64,000 nt of DNA from Gordonia soli NBRC 108243 (GTDB taxonomy: Bacteria > Actinomycetota > Actinomycetes > Mycobacteriales > Mycobacteriaceae), in assembly GCF_000334455.1 (NCBI RefSeq), contig NZ_BANX01000038.1, positions 1 to 64,000 on the forward strand, written 5' to 3'. This document shows positions 15,934-24,786 of this stretch, in pieces (within the stretch, counting starts at the first letter, position 1; the number at the start of each line of letters is the position of its first letter). The notes under the pieces are model-generated. The model ran no database searches. It was given only the letters and a program-made list of their open reading frames with translations, and was not told the DNA's origin. The translations under genes and the position numbers were made by a program.

Positions 15934-17622
15934 GTGAGCCAAGGCCGGACCCGACGCACGGTGGTGCGCATCGTGGTCGGCGTGCTCGCCGCGGTGGCCT
16001 TAGTCCTGGCCCTCGATCTCGTACTGACCCACGGCAAGACCGCACGCGGCATCACCGTCGCCGGCGTCGACATGGGCAACTTGAGCCGTACGGCAGCGGT
16101 CCGCGCGGTCGGGCAACTCTCCGAGCGGGCCGAGCAACCGGTCGCCCTGCGGACGTCATCAGGTGCCACCGCGATCGGCTCGAAAGAGCTCGGTCTGGAG
16201 TTCGATCCCGAGGCGACGGTGGAACGGGCCATGGAGCAACCGACGAACCCGTGGACGCGCGCGTTGGCGATGGTCGGCGTCTCCCGTGCAGTCGATCCGG
16301 TCGTGCGCGTCGACCGCGCCGAACTCGACGCGGCTCTCGACGGCCGGAAGTCGACGCTCGAGAAGGCGGCCGTCGAGGGTGGTGTCCGCTACAACGGCAC
16401 CACACCGGTCGGTGAACTGCCCGCCGGTGGGCTCCGGATCGCGCGGGACCAGGCCATGGCAACACTGTCGTCGGGCTGGCTGTACGGACGCGAGATCGAG
16501 TTGCCGATGGAACATTTCGATCCGACCGTCAGCGCCGACACCGTCCGCAGCACGGTCTCCGGACCGGCGACGAACGCGACCTCGGCCGCGGTGACCCTGC
16601 GCGGTACCGACAACACCACCGCCCGGATGTCGCCCACCCAGATCGGTGAACTGCTGACCTTCGTCCCCGACGGCAAGGGCGGTCTGCTGCCCCGCTTCGA
16701 CGAGAAGCGTGCCACCACGATGTTCGCGAAATCGCTCGCGAGGTCGGAGCGCAAGCCGGCGAACGCCACCTTCGATGTGCGATCCGGTTCGCCGACCGTC
16801 GTCCCCGCCCGCGACGGCGCGAGTGTCGACTGGGACGCGACGCTGGCCCAGGCGGCGGCCGTCGCGACCTCGAGCGATGCCTCCGACTCGCGGTCGGTGG
16901 AGGTGGTCTACAAGAAGGTCGAGCCGAAGCTGACGACCGACGCGGCGCGCAAACTCGGGGTCCGTGAGGTGGTGAGCGAGTACACCACCGGTGGTTTCAC
17001 CAGTGCGTCGGGCGAGAACATCCGGCTCGTGGCCGAGAAGGTCGACGGCGCACTCGTGCCTCCGGGCGCCAAGTTCTCGCTGAACACCTACACGGGCCCG
17101 CGGGGCACGCGGCAGGGCTACGTCACCTCGACGGTGATCGATCACGGGCACGCGGAGAAGGCGGTCGGTGGCGGTATCTCGCAGTTCGCGACGACGCTCT
17201 ACAACGCGAGCTACTTCGCGGGTCTCGAAGACGTCGATCACACCGAGCACAGCTACTACATCTCCCGCTATCCGGAAGCGCGGGAGGCGACGGTCTTCGA
17301 GGGTGCCATCGACCTGGTCTTCCGCAACAACACGAAGAGCGGGATCTACATCGAGACGAGTTGGACGCCGTCGTCGGTGACCGTGCGCCTGTGGGGCACC
17401 AAGACCGTCGAGGTGACCTCGCAGACCGGCCGGCGCACCGCGTCCACCGACCCGCGGACCATTCGGTTGCCGAAGGGTGACGACTGCCTGGCCAGCACGG
17501 GGAGCAAGGGCTTCACCACATCCGACACCCGCGTCATCACCGATGTCCGGACCGGTCGGGAGATCTCGCGGAAGACCCGCACGGTCAAGTACGACCCGGA
17601 ACCGATCGTGAAGTGCGTGTGA
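15934..17622 (+). CDS. VanW-family membrane-anchored protein with peptidoglycan-binding-4 region
   Basis: This 562-residue protein starts with a basic stretch and one membrane segment at about 9-28 (VVRIVVGVLAAVALVLAL), which leaves the rest outside the membrane. The middle part resembles repeated PG_binding_4 domains, and residues about 350-460 form a VanW domain (YTTGGFTSASGENIRLVAEK, PGAKFSLNTYTG, GGGISQFATTLYNA). VanW proteins occur in vancomycin-resistance clusters and widely in actinobacteria; the biochemical role is not settled, with an action on the cell wall likely. The neighbours are fatty-acid genes and give no functional hint. The start GTG 15934 leads directly into the signal-anchor. 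Confidence 0.85.
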   Translation: MSQGRTRRTVVRIVVGVLAAVALVLALDLVLTHGKTARGITVAGVDMGNLSRTAAVRAVGQLSERAEQPVALRTSSGATAIGSKELGLEFDPEATVERAMEQPTNPWTRALAMVGVSRAVDPVVRVDRAELDAALDGRKSTLEKAAVEGGVRYNGTTPVGELPAGGLRIARDQAMATLSSGWLYGREIELPMEHFDPTVSADTVRSTVSGPATNATSAAVTLRGTDNTTARMSPTQIGELLTFVPDGKGGLLPRFDEKRATTMFAKSLARSERKPANATFDVRSGSPTVVPARDGASVDWDATLAQAAAVATSSDASDSRSVEVVYKKVEPKLTTDAARKLGVREVVSEYTTGGFTSASGENIRLVAEKVDGALVPPGAKFSLNTYTGPRGTRQGYVTSTVIDHGHAEKAVGGGISQFATTLYNASYFAGLEDVDHTEHSYYISRYPEAREATVFEGAIDLVFRNNTKSGIYIETSWTPSSVTVRLWGTKTVEVTSQTGRRTASTDPRTIRLPKGDDCLASTGSKGFTTSDTRVITDVRTGREISRKTRTVKYDPEPIVKCV

Positions 17623-17723
17623 GTCGACGTGGGATCGGCTGCCGACAGGCGCGCTGAGACGGTTCGATCCGCTTGTTCCATACCCGTGTCGCCCCGATCA
17701 CACCGGGCGGTAATGTCCGAACC

Positions 17724-18500
17724 GTGGATATCAACGGAGCAAGTGCAGTAGTCACCGGTGGGGCGTCGGGTATCGGCGCGGCCGCCGCGCGTCAGTTGGC
17801 CGCCAAAGGGGCCAAGGTCGTCATCGCCGACCTGCAAGAGGACAAGGGCACCGAGCTCGCGAACGAGCTCGGCGGCGCCTTCGTCAAGGTCGACGTCACC
17901 GACACCGCGCAGATCCAGGCGGCAGTCGACAAGGCCGGGGAACTCGGCCCCCTCCGCGTCCTGGTGAACTCGGCCGGTATCGGTTCGGCCCAGCGCACCA
18001 TCGGACGTGACGGCGAGTTCGCCTCGGCGCACGACCTGGACGTCTACAAGAAGGTCATCGCGATCAACCTGATCGGTACCTTCGACGCAATCCGGTTGGC
18101 GGCCACCGCGATCAGTCGCAACGAACCGACCGACACCGGCGAGAAGGGTGCCATCGTCTCGATGGCCAGCGTCGCCGCGTTCGACGGTCAGATCGGCCAG
18201 GCCGCCTACTCGTCGTCGAAGGGCGGCGTGGTCGGGATGACCTTGCCCGTCGCGCGCGATCTCGCGGCCGCCGGCATCCGCGTCAACACGGTTGCGCCGG
18301 GTCTGATCGACACCCCGATCTACGGCGAAGGTGAGGCGTCCGAGGCGTTCAAGGCGAAGCTCGGTGAATCGGTGTTGTTCCCGCACCGTCTCGGTTCGCC
18401 GGACGAGCTGGCGTCGATGGTCGTCGAGCTGGTGACCAACTCGTACATGAACGCCGAGGTCGTGCGCGTCGACGGTGGCATCCGGATGCCACCGAAGTAG
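17724..18500 (+). CDS. short-chain dehydrogenase, 3-hydroxyacyl-CoA dehydrogenase type II-like
   Basis: This 258-residue classical SDR has VVTGGASGIGAAAARQ at 9-24, DVTDTAQ, VNSAGIG for NNAG, catalytic Ser in SMASVAAFDG, and Tyr/Lys in AAYSSSKGG. The acidic residue in VIADLQE after the second strand suggests NAD preference. It resembles 17-beta-HSD type 10 / 3-hydroxyacyl-CoA dehydrogenases, so a beta-oxidation role fits the fadA2 and fadE5 neighbours. GTG 17724 starts directly before the first beta strand; the longer open frame from 17673 lacks conserved sequence. A perfect terminator hairpin follows. Confidence 0.85.
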   Translation: MDINGASAVVTGGASGIGAAAARQLAAKGAKVVIADLQEDKGTELANELGGAFVKVDVTDTAQIQAAVDKAGELGPLRVLVNSAGIGSAQRTIGRDGEFASAHDLDVYKKVIAINLIGTFDAIRLAATAISRNEPTDTGEKGAIVSMASVAAFDGQIGQAAYSSSKGGVVGMTLPVARDLAAAGIRVNTVAPGLIDTPIYGEGEASEAFKAKLGESVLFPHRLGSPDELASMVVELVTNSYMNAEVVRVDGGIRMPPK

Positions 18501-18518
18501 TTCTCTCCCACACCCAGA

Positions 18519-18550
18519 CGGGCCGTCACGACTTCTGTCGTGACGGCCCG
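18519..18550. terminator. bidirectional hairpin terminator
   Basis: CGGGCCGTCACGAC and GTCGTGACGGCCCG pair perfectly over 14 bp around a TTCT loop. It sits between the convergent SDR and transporter genes. Confidence 0.8.
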
Positions 18551-18597
18551 CTGTCTGTTGGAGACATCTGTGGGAACCGGAACTCGGCAGGGTCGGA

Positions 18598-20085
18598 TCA
18601 GCGCGCGGCCTCGGCAGGATCACCGTAGTGCTGCTTGAACTCCCGCTCCAGCGACTCCAGGGTCCGGCCCTTGGTCTCCGGCAGGAATCGCTTGACGAAG
18701 ACGAACGCGCAGCAGCCGAGCGCGAAGAACAGGAAGAACGTCGCCGAGATCCCGAACCATCCGACCAGTTGCAGAAAGAAGAAGCCCACCAGGAAGTTGG
18801 TGAGCCACAACAGACATCCGGTGACGCCGAATGCGAAACCGCGAATCGACAGCGGGAAGATCTCGGACAACATCAGCCAGGTCACCGGCGAGGTGGCGCC
18901 CTGTTGGAAGGCCAGGAAGGTCACGGTCAGGGCGAGGACGATGAAAGCGCGGGTGGTGCCGGTCGGCAGGACCATCGAGAAGACGCCGATGAGCAACAGT
19001 GCGGTGGCCGTTCCCGCCACGCCGACCATCAGCATCGGTCGCCGACCGACCTTGCCCAGCAACCAGATCCCGAGGAACGTGGCCAACACCGAGATCACTC
19101 CGTTGGCGATGTTCGCGACGAGCGCGGCCTGGGTGTCGAAACCCGACTCCTTCAGGATCTGGGTGCCGTAGTACATGATCGAGTTCACGCCGCTGATCTG
19201 CTGGACGACCGCGATGCCGCAGCCGATGAAGAACACACGGCGGATCCAGGTCACATCGCGGAGCGCGGTCCATCGCACGCGCACGGCCGCGGCCTCTTCC
19301 TCGGTGGTGCGGTTGATGTCCTGTGCTTCGGCCTTGGCCTCGTTCTCCTCGCGGACCCGATAGAGCACCGACATCATGTCGGCCAGACGTCCCTGCTTGC
19401 CCAGCCAGCGTGGTGATTCCGGCATCGCCAGCATGCCGAACCAGAGCACCACCGCGGGCAACGTCGCGATGGCGAGCATGTAGCGCCAGATGTGGTGGTC
19501 GTCGGAGAGGTTCGCGATGATCGCGTTGAAGGTGAAGGCCATCAGCTGACCGGTGACGATCATCAGCTCGTTCTGGGTCACCAGGCGGCCACGGCGCGCG
19601 GCGGGCGACATCTCCGACAGGTAGGTGGGGACGGCGACGGATGCGCCGCCGACGGCGAGTCCCAGCAGCAGGCGGAAGAGCACCATGAGCTCGAGGTTGG
19701 GTGCGAAGACGCATCCGAGGGTGGCGACGAAGAAGATGACCGCGAGGTACAGGATGATCGTGCGTCGGCCGTAGCGATCGGCCAGGCGTCCGCCGGCGAC
19801 GGCGCCGATTGCCGCGCCGAAGACCAGGGAGCTCGCGACCAGCGACTCGGTGAAGGAGTTCAGGTTCAGCTGGTCGGACTCGGCCATGTAGGGCAGGGCG
19901 CCGTTGATGACGCCGGTGTCGTAGCCGAACAGCAGGCCGCCGAAGGTCGAGATGATGGTGACCAGACGCAAGAAGCCCTTGGGGTTGCGTCGACCGTTCT
20001 CGGGTCGCGCGTCCTGGAGATCGAGTTCGGTGGTGGACGGGGTCGCGGACCCCGCGCGCTTTCGCGGCTCGCTGGCAGTGCTCAT
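18598..20085 (-). CDS. MFS transporter, sugar porter family
   Basis: This 495-residue inner-membrane protein has twelve predicted helices and the sugar-porter signatures: GGLLFGYDTGVINGALP in helix 1, GGRLADRYGRR between helices 2 and 3, PESPRWL before the central loop, VQQISGVNSIMYYG in helix 7 and PETKGRTLE at the C-terminus. It likely imports a hexose, pentose or inositol by proton symport. The first 40 residues are polar and poorly conserved. No sugar catabolic gene adjoins it, so the substrate is undetermined. It converges on the SDR gene over a shared terminator. Confidence 0.9.
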   Translation of the reverse strand: MSTASEPRKRAGSATPSTTELDLQDARPENGRRNPKGFLRLVTIISTFGGLLFGYDTGVINGALPYMAESDQLNLNSFTESLVASSLVFGAAIGAVAGGRLADRYGRRTIILYLAVIFFVATLGCVFAPNLELMVLFRLLLGLAVGGASVAVPTYLSEMSPAARRGRLVTQNELMIVTGQLMAFTFNAIIANLSDDHHIWRYMLAIATLPAVVLWFGMLAMPESPRWLGKQGRLADMMSVLYRVREENEAKAEAQDINRTTEEEAAAVRVRWTALRDVTWIRRVFFIGCGIAVVQQISGVNSIMYYGTQILKESGFDTQAALVANIANGVISVLATFLGIWLLGKVGRRPMLMVGVAGTATALLLIGVFSMVLPTGTTRAFIVLALTVTFLAFQQGATSPVTWLMLSEIFPLSIRGFAFGVTGCLLWLTNFLVGFFFLQLVGWFGISATFFLFFALGCCAFVFVKRFLPETKGRTLESLEREFKQHYGDPAEAAR

Positions 20086-20224
20086 CGGGACCGGCCTTTC
20101 GTCTCTCGGTCGCCGGCTGCCCGGGTCGAACGTTGCGACCAGTGATGTCTCACGGCTCCGGCGACGATGAACGAGACGCTAACAGCCTCGGACCAACATG
20201 TACATATGTCCTTACAAATTTCCC

Positions 20225-20641
20225 TCAGAAGTCCGTCGCCGCTCCGAGGGCTGTGCGTACCGATGACGGGACCTCGATCTTCTTCCCGTCGCTGGGGCGA
20301 TGCGCGACGTAGACGATGCGGACCTCGGTGGTCGGTTCGCCGTCGAGGTGGAATACGAGGTCGAAGGTGAGGCTTGTGCGTCCGATGGTGACGTCACGGA
20401 CCGAGATGTCCACGGTGTCGTCGAGCCGCAGCGGAGCTCGGTAGGTGACCTCGGACTTGACCACGTGGATGTCGAGGTCGAGCTCGATGAATCTGTCGAA
20501 GGTCAGTCCGACGCTGGCGAAGTACCCGGCCAGCGCGACATCGGCATAGCCGAGGTACCACATGTTGAAGACGATGCCCTGGCTGTCGACCTCGTAGTAG
20601 CGGACGGTGAGTTGGTGGGAGTAGCTGGTCGGCGCGCTCAT
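20225..20641 (-). CDS. acyl-CoA thioesterase, 4HBT hotdog family
   Basis: This 138-residue single-hotdog protein matches the 4-hydroxybenzoyl-CoA thioesterase/YbgC family: VRYYEVDSQGIVFNMWYLGY at 14-33, with the catalytic acidic residue in EVDSQG, then a beta sheet ending in VRIVYVAHRPSDGK. It would hydrolyse an acyl-CoA to the free acid. It lies 115 bp from fadE5 on the same strand and may follow it in one transcript. I see no strong ribosome site before ATG 20641. Confidence 0.87.
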   Translation of the reverse strand: MSAPTSYSHQLTVRYYEVDSQGIVFNMWYLGYADVALAGYFASVGLTFDRFIELDLDIHVVKSEVTYRAPLRLDDTVDISVRDVTIGRTSLTFDLVFHLDGEPTTEVRIVYVAHRPSDGKKIEVPSSVRTALGAATDF

Positions 20642-20756
20642 GCGCGCACGCTAGCAGGGGGCTCCGACAAACCGGAGGAATGTCAGGACAAAGAAAACCG
20701 CCCGCCGGTGAACACGTGGTCCAGCGGCGGGCGGTCTTCCGTGGTGTTCGGGTGGG

Positions 20757-22589
20757 TCAGAAGACCGACTCGTCGACCTCCATGATCTCACCATCGATCT
20801 TGTCGACGATCCCGCGGACGGCGGTGATCTCCGGGAGGATGTTCTTCGCGAAGAAGCTCGCCACGGCGACTTTGCCCTCGTAGAAGGACTTGTCGGCCTC
20901 GGAGGTCCCTGCATCGAGAGCGGCCAGCGCGATCTCGGACTGGCGCAGCAGCAGCCAGCCGATGAGCAGGTCGCCGACGGACAGCAGGAACCGGACCGAA
21001 CCGAGCCCCACCTTGTACAGCTCCTTCGGGTCCTCCTGGGCGTTCATCAGGAAGCCGGTGAGCGTCGCGGCGATGCCCTGGACGTCGTCGAGGGCGGTCT
21101 TCAGCAGCTCGCGCTCCGTCTTCAGGCGACCGTTGCCCGCCTCCGACTCGATGAAGGAACTGATCTGGCCGGCAACATGTGCCAGCGCCTCGCCCTTGTC
21201 GCGGATGATCTTGCGGAAGAAGAAGTCCTGCGCCTGGATGGCCGTGGTGCCCTCGTACAGCGAATCGATCTTCGCGTCGCGGATGTACTGCTCGATCGGG
21301 TAGTCCTGCAGGAAGCCGGACCCGCCGAGTGTCTGCAGCGATTCGGTCAGCGTGCTGTAGGCACGCTCCGAGCCGACGCCCTTGACGATCGGGAGCAGCA
21401 GGTCGTTGACCTTGAACGCCAGGTCCTTGTCGGCGCCCGAGACGATCTTGGCGGCGACCTCGTCCTGGTGCGACGCAGTGTAGAGGTACACGGCGCGCAG
21501 GCCCTCGGCGTACGCCTTCTGGGTGAACAGCGACCGGCGGACGTCCGGGTGGTGCGTGATGGTCACGCGCGGGGCGGCCTTGTCGGTCATCTGGGTCAGG
21601 TCGGCGCCCTGGACGCGCTCCTTGGCGTAGTCGAGTGCGTTGAGGTAGCCGGTCGACAGCGTGGCGATCGCCTTGGTGCCCACCATCATCCGAGCGTGCT
21701 CGATGACGTCGAACATCTGCGCGATGCCGTTGTGGACCTCGCCGACCAGCCAGCCGACAGCCGGGGTGCCGTGCTGACCGAAGGTGACCTCGCAGGTGGC
21801 CGAGACCTTGATACCCATCTTGTGCTCGACGCCGGTGACGAAGACGCCGTTGCGCTCGCCGAGTTCGCCGGTCTCGTGGTCGAAGTGGAACTTCGGCACG
21901 AAGAACAGCGACAGACCCTTGGTGCCGGGACGCGCGCCCTCGGGGCGGGCCAGCACCAGGTGGAAGATGTTGTCGGTCATGTCCTGGTCACCGGAGGTGA
22001 TGAATCGCTTCACACCGTCGATGTGCCAGGTGCCGTCGGCCTGCTCGACGGCCTTGGTGCGGGCCGCGCCGACATCCGAGCCGGCGTCGGGCTCGGTCAG
22101 GACCATCGTTGCGCCCCAGCCGTTCTCGGAGGCGATGGCCGCCCACTTCTTCTGCTCGTCGGTGCCGTTGTCGTAGAAGATGTTGGCGAAACCGGAGCCG
22201 GCGGCGTACATGAACACGGGCGGGTTGGCGCCGAGGATGAGCTCGCCGATGGCCCAGTAGAGCGACCGCGGAGCCGGCAGGCCACCGAGCGCCTCGTCGA
22301 TGCCGATCTTGTCCCAGCCGCCCTCGATGAGCGCCTGGTACGACTTCTTGAACGATTCGGGGAGCTTGACGGTGTGCGCCTCGGGGTCGAAGACCGGCGG
22401 GTTGCGGTCCGCGTCGGCGAACGACTCGGCGAGCGGGCCCTCGGCCAGAGCGGTGACCTCGCGGAGCATGTCGACCGCGGTCTCGTGGTCGAGGTCGCCG
22501 AAGTCGCCCTCTTCCAGGACCTTGTCGAGCCCGTAGACCTCGAACAGGTTGAAGTGCAGGTCGCGGAGGTTGCTCTTGTAGTGGCCCAT
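20757..22589 (-). CDS. fadE5: acyl-CoA dehydrogenase FadE5
   Basis: This 610-residue flavoenzyme has the long-form ACAD architecture (N-terminal helical domain, beta domain with MVLTEPDAGSDVG, C-terminal helical domain with QTLGGSGFLQDYPIEQYIRD, plus a C-terminal extension of about 120 residues). Length and context match M. tuberculosis FadE5 (Rv0244c, 611 aa), which oxidises acyl-CoAs over a broad chain-length range. It introduces the first double bond in beta-oxidation. AGGA precedes ATG 22589. A TTAC/GTAA palindrome at 22686-22703 lies 97 bp upstream, matching the one between fabG4 and fadA2, so the genes probably share a regulator though separated by 5 kb. Confidence 0.93.
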   Translation of the reverse strand: MGHYKSNLRDLHFNLFEVYGLDKVLEEGDFGDLDHETAVDMLREVTALAEGPLAESFADADRNPPVFDPEAHTVKLPESFKKSYQALIEGGWDKIGIDEALGGLPAPRSLYWAIGELILGANPPVFMYAAGSGFANIFYDNGTDEQKKWAAIASENGWGATMVLTEPDAGSDVGAARTKAVEQADGTWHIDGVKRFITSGDQDMTDNIFHLVLARPEGARPGTKGLSLFFVPKFHFDHETGELGERNGVFVTGVEHKMGIKVSATCEVTFGQHGTPAVGWLVGEVHNGIAQMFDVIEHARMMVGTKAIATLSTGYLNALDYAKERVQGADLTQMTDKAAPRVTITHHPDVRRSLFTQKAYAEGLRAVYLYTASHQDEVAAKIVSGADKDLAFKVNDLLLPIVKGVGSERAYSTLTESLQTLGGSGFLQDYPIEQYIRDAKIDSLYEGTTAIQAQDFFFRKIIRDKGEALAHVAGQISSFIESEAGNGRLKTERELLKTALDDVQGIAATLTGFLMNAQEDPKELYKVGLGSVRFLLSVGDLLIGWLLLRQSEIALAALDAGTSEADKSFYEGKVAVASFFAKNILPEITAVRGIVDKIDGEIMEVDESVF

Positions 22590-22685
22590 GGGTGTTCCTA
22601 TCTCAAGTGTGGGCGGTGCTGTGGTCTCGGGCTGCGGACACGACGGTCCGTCGTGGTGCCGGCTGGCCAGGCGAGGTGAGGCATA

Positions 22686-22703
22686 AGTTACTCGCCGGTA
22701 ACC
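22686..22703. promoter_or_regulatory. putative TetR operator, site 3 (fadE5 promoter)
   Basis: The 18 bp read AGTTAC TCGCCG GTAACC, with GTTAC and GTAAC inverted arms around 6 nt. It is the third site of the TTAC/GTAA type in the window, all at promoters of fatty-acid or regulator genes. Confidence 0.55.
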
Positions 22704-22828
22704 CCAGAATAGCGCCGATCCGCGGACGGATCAATCGTTCGGTCTGTGATCTCCGCTAACCAGAGCAAGCACCCAGTCAGTATCGGGCGAACCCCTGCGC
22801 ATTCGCCCGACCTGAGATGTGATGAGGC

Positions 22829-23353
22829 ATGCGAAAGCCCCTGATGATCCTTGTCGGTGCCCTCGTCGCTGCCACGTTCGGTGCGGTGGGCCCGGCGGCC
22901 GCGGCCGACCCTGCGTGGAACGGTCAGTACTCCCTGAAGCGGTTCGCCGCGTCCAAGACCGGGACGAGCCTCGCCGCCCGTCAGCAGGAGCCCGACTTCG
23001 CCGACGTGTACACATTCGTCACGAACTGTGCCGTCGCCCCCTGTACCGCGACCGTGGTCGGCGGCCCGGCGCCGGCCAACCCGACGCTGCCGCAACCGCC
23101 GGTCTACCGGTGGGAGAGCGGCTCGTGGGTCCACCGGTACGACTGGCAGTGGGACTGCTACCAGGGTGCGGGAGTGCCGAAGGTCTGGAGGCCCGCCCAC
23201 TCGGTCGCCTATTACACGCCGCAGGCGAACGGCACGCTACGCGGCGTGTGGACCACGACCATCGACGGTGGCCCCTGCCACGGGACGGTGATCATGGACG
23301 TCACCGCGACACCGGTCGGTTCGGTGACGTCGCCAGGGTGGACTCTCTCCTGA
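22829..23353 (+). CDS. secreted protein of unknown function
   Basis: I do not recognise a characterised family. The 174-residue precursor starts with MRKPLMILVGALVAATFGAV and an AAAAD cleavage region near residue 26, a clear Sec signal peptide. The mature part is about 148 residues, with four Cys (NCAVAPC, DWDC-like WDCY, GGPC) that could form two disulfides, and several Trp/Tyr-rich beta-like stretches (YRWESGSWVHRYDWQW). Similar small secreted proteins are common in mycobacteria and Gordonia. It is divergent from fadE5 with 239 bp between. It could bind a ligand at the cell surface, but that is a guess. Confidence 0.7.
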   Translation: MRKPLMILVGALVAATFGAVGPAAAADPAWNGQYSLKRFAASKTGTSLAARQQEPDFADVYTFVTNCAVAPCTATVVGGPAPANPTLPQPPVYRWESGSWVHRYDWQWDCYQGAGVPKVWRPAHSVAYYTPQANGTLRGVWTTTIDGGPCHGTVIMDVTATPVGSVTSPGWTLS

Positions 23354-23544
23354 TGGTCCGCTCGCTCGTGTAGCGGGCGGTGTCGGTCGGCGGCACCTTC
23401 CGCTACGTCAATCGTGAGTTCTCCATCTGTGCGACCGTCGGCAGGACTCCACCGTCCCCGACCACCTCGATACGGTGTCGCTCGTCGCGCTGACCGTCGG
23501 TTGCGCGGTGGTCAGCGCGTTCGTCGCGGTACGCGGCGAGTGAA

Positions 23545-24315
23545 CTACAGGGCGTCGCGCAGGTAGGCGAGGTCGTCGGGGACGCCGTCGCCCGGTGTCT
23601 CGAGGATGACCGGGGCGCCCGCCGCCTCCGCCACGGCGACCAGCACCGACGGATCGATGTGTCCCGATTCGAGGTTGGCGTGGCGATCACGGCCCGAGTC
23701 GAACTCGTCGCGTGAGTTGTTCAGGTGCACCAGGTCGATGCGCCCGGTGATCGCCTTGACCCGTTCCACCAGCCCGACCAGGTCTTCGCCGCCCGCCCAG
23801 GCGTGGCAGGTGTCGAGGCAGAACCCGGCGGTGTCGAAGTCGCCGACCTCGGCCCAGAGTCGGTCGATCGCCTCGAGTGTGCGCGCCATCGCATGGTCAC
23901 CGCCCGCGGTGTTCTCGATCAGGATCGGCACCTCGAACCCGCCTTTGTCCTGCTGTCGATCGAAGAGCTTGCGCCAGTTGTCGAATCCGGCCTTGGCGTC
24001 CTCGCCGTCGCGGAGATGTCCGCCGTGCACGACGAGTCCGAACGCCCCGAGTTCCGCGGCGGCCGCGGCCTGCTGCTCGACGGCTTTGCGTGACGGCATC
24101 CGGAGTCGGTTGTTCAGGCTGGCGACGTTGATCTGGTAGCTCGAGTGGACGACCACATCGATGGGGGAATCGCGGATCGCGGCGGCGTGGGGATTCGGCT
24201 CGGGCTTCTTCCAGCTCTGCGGGTCCGTGACGAACATCTGGAAGACGTCGATGCCGAGTTCCTCCGCAGTGGCGAGCGGGTCGGCGTCTTCGCGAAGGTG
24301 GGCTCCGATGCGCAT
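23545..24315 (-). CDS. nfo: deoxyribonuclease IV (endonuclease IV, AP endonuclease)
   Basis: This 256-residue xylose-isomerase-like TIM barrel cleaves DNA 5' to abasic sites in base excision repair. Zinc-ligand positions of the family are visible: His in VVHGGH, Glu in ILIENTAGGDH, Asp/His in CLDTCHAWAGG, His-Asp-His in the LVHLNNSRDEFDSGRDRH region and Glu in VILETPGDG. It is close in length to M. tuberculosis End (Rv0670, 252 aa). I took the Met of MRIGAHLRED as start because conserved sequence begins there; the open frame extends to 24351. Its regulation is not evident. Confidence 0.9.
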   Translation of the reverse strand: MRIGAHLREDADPLATAEELGIDVFQMFVTDPQSWKKPEPNPHAAAIRDSPIDVVVHSSYQINVASLNNRLRMPSRKAVEQQAAAAAELGAFGLVVHGGHLRDGEDAKAGFDNWRKLFDRQQDKGGFEVPILIENTAGGDHAMARTLEAIDRLWAEVGDFDTAGFCLDTCHAWAGGEDLVGLVERVKAITGRIDLVHLNNSRDEFDSGRDRHANLESGHIDPSVLVAVAEAAGAPVILETPGDGVPDDLAYLRDAL

Positions 24316-24402
24316 GGGCTCACGATATCGGGGACCTCGGACGGTGCCCACGGTTCGTCACGGTTCATCCTCGGGAGCGGCCGATAGGGCGCGGTCGGCG
24401 GG

Positions 24403-24618
24403 TCAGTCCCCGATCCCGACCTCGGTCTCGATGGTCAGCGGAACCCCGGTCGCGATCAGCAGCCGACAGGGTGCCTCGGTGTCCGGGTAGAGATGAAGCC
24501 ATTCGTGGCCCCGACTCCCGTCGGCGTAGACCGCATCGAGTGTGCGGTTCAGCCGGGCTTCGGCCTCCTTGGTGATGATGTAGCGCTGGTTGCCGTAATG
24601 GAGGTAGCGGTTGGTCAC
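24403..24618 (-). CDS. small conserved hypothetical protein
   Basis: This 71-residue protein starts at GTG 24618 with GAGGGGAG about 6 nt upstream. It begins MTNRYLHYGNQRYIITKEAE and contains a WLHLYPDTEAPCRLLIATG segment, a compact mixed alpha/beta pattern without signal peptide or membrane segment. I do not recognise a function. The clear ribosome site and codon use consistent with the neighbours support a real gene. It lies 87 bp upstream of the endonuclease IV gene on the same strand and may share its transcript. Confidence 0.65.
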   Translation of the reverse strand: MTNRYLHYGNQRYIITKEAEARLNRTLDAVYADGSRGHEWLHLYPDTEAPCRLLIATGVPLTIETEVGIGD

Positions 24619-24786
24619 GCCTCACTCCCCTCGTCCGGTGTGACTCACGCCACTAGTCTAGGACGCCGGTACCGGTTCGGTCCTGACTCTCCGGAGCGTG
24701 AACGCATCACCAACGGCGGGAGTTCACTAGGCTAACGGCAAGCGACGAGGCGTTGCCCGGGTACGGGCTGGCAGGGGACAGGTGCG

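Noticed and set aside
14341..15942. A 533-codon minus-strand frame opposite fadA2
   Set aside because: It has biased composition (Gly, Arg, Val, Asp) of a shadow frame and fadA2 is certain on the other strand.
20191..20212. ACATGTACATATGT-type partial palindrome upstream of the sugar transporter
   Set aside because: The symmetry is poor over the full length, so an operator cannot be supported.
21177..22679. A 500-codon plus-strand frame opposite fadE5
   Set aside because: Shadow frame of a well-supported gene.
24724..24745. CTAGGCTAAC before the PAP2-like gene, resembling an iron box
   Set aside because: Only about 11 of 19 positions match the IdeR consensus and there is no iron-related gene next to it.
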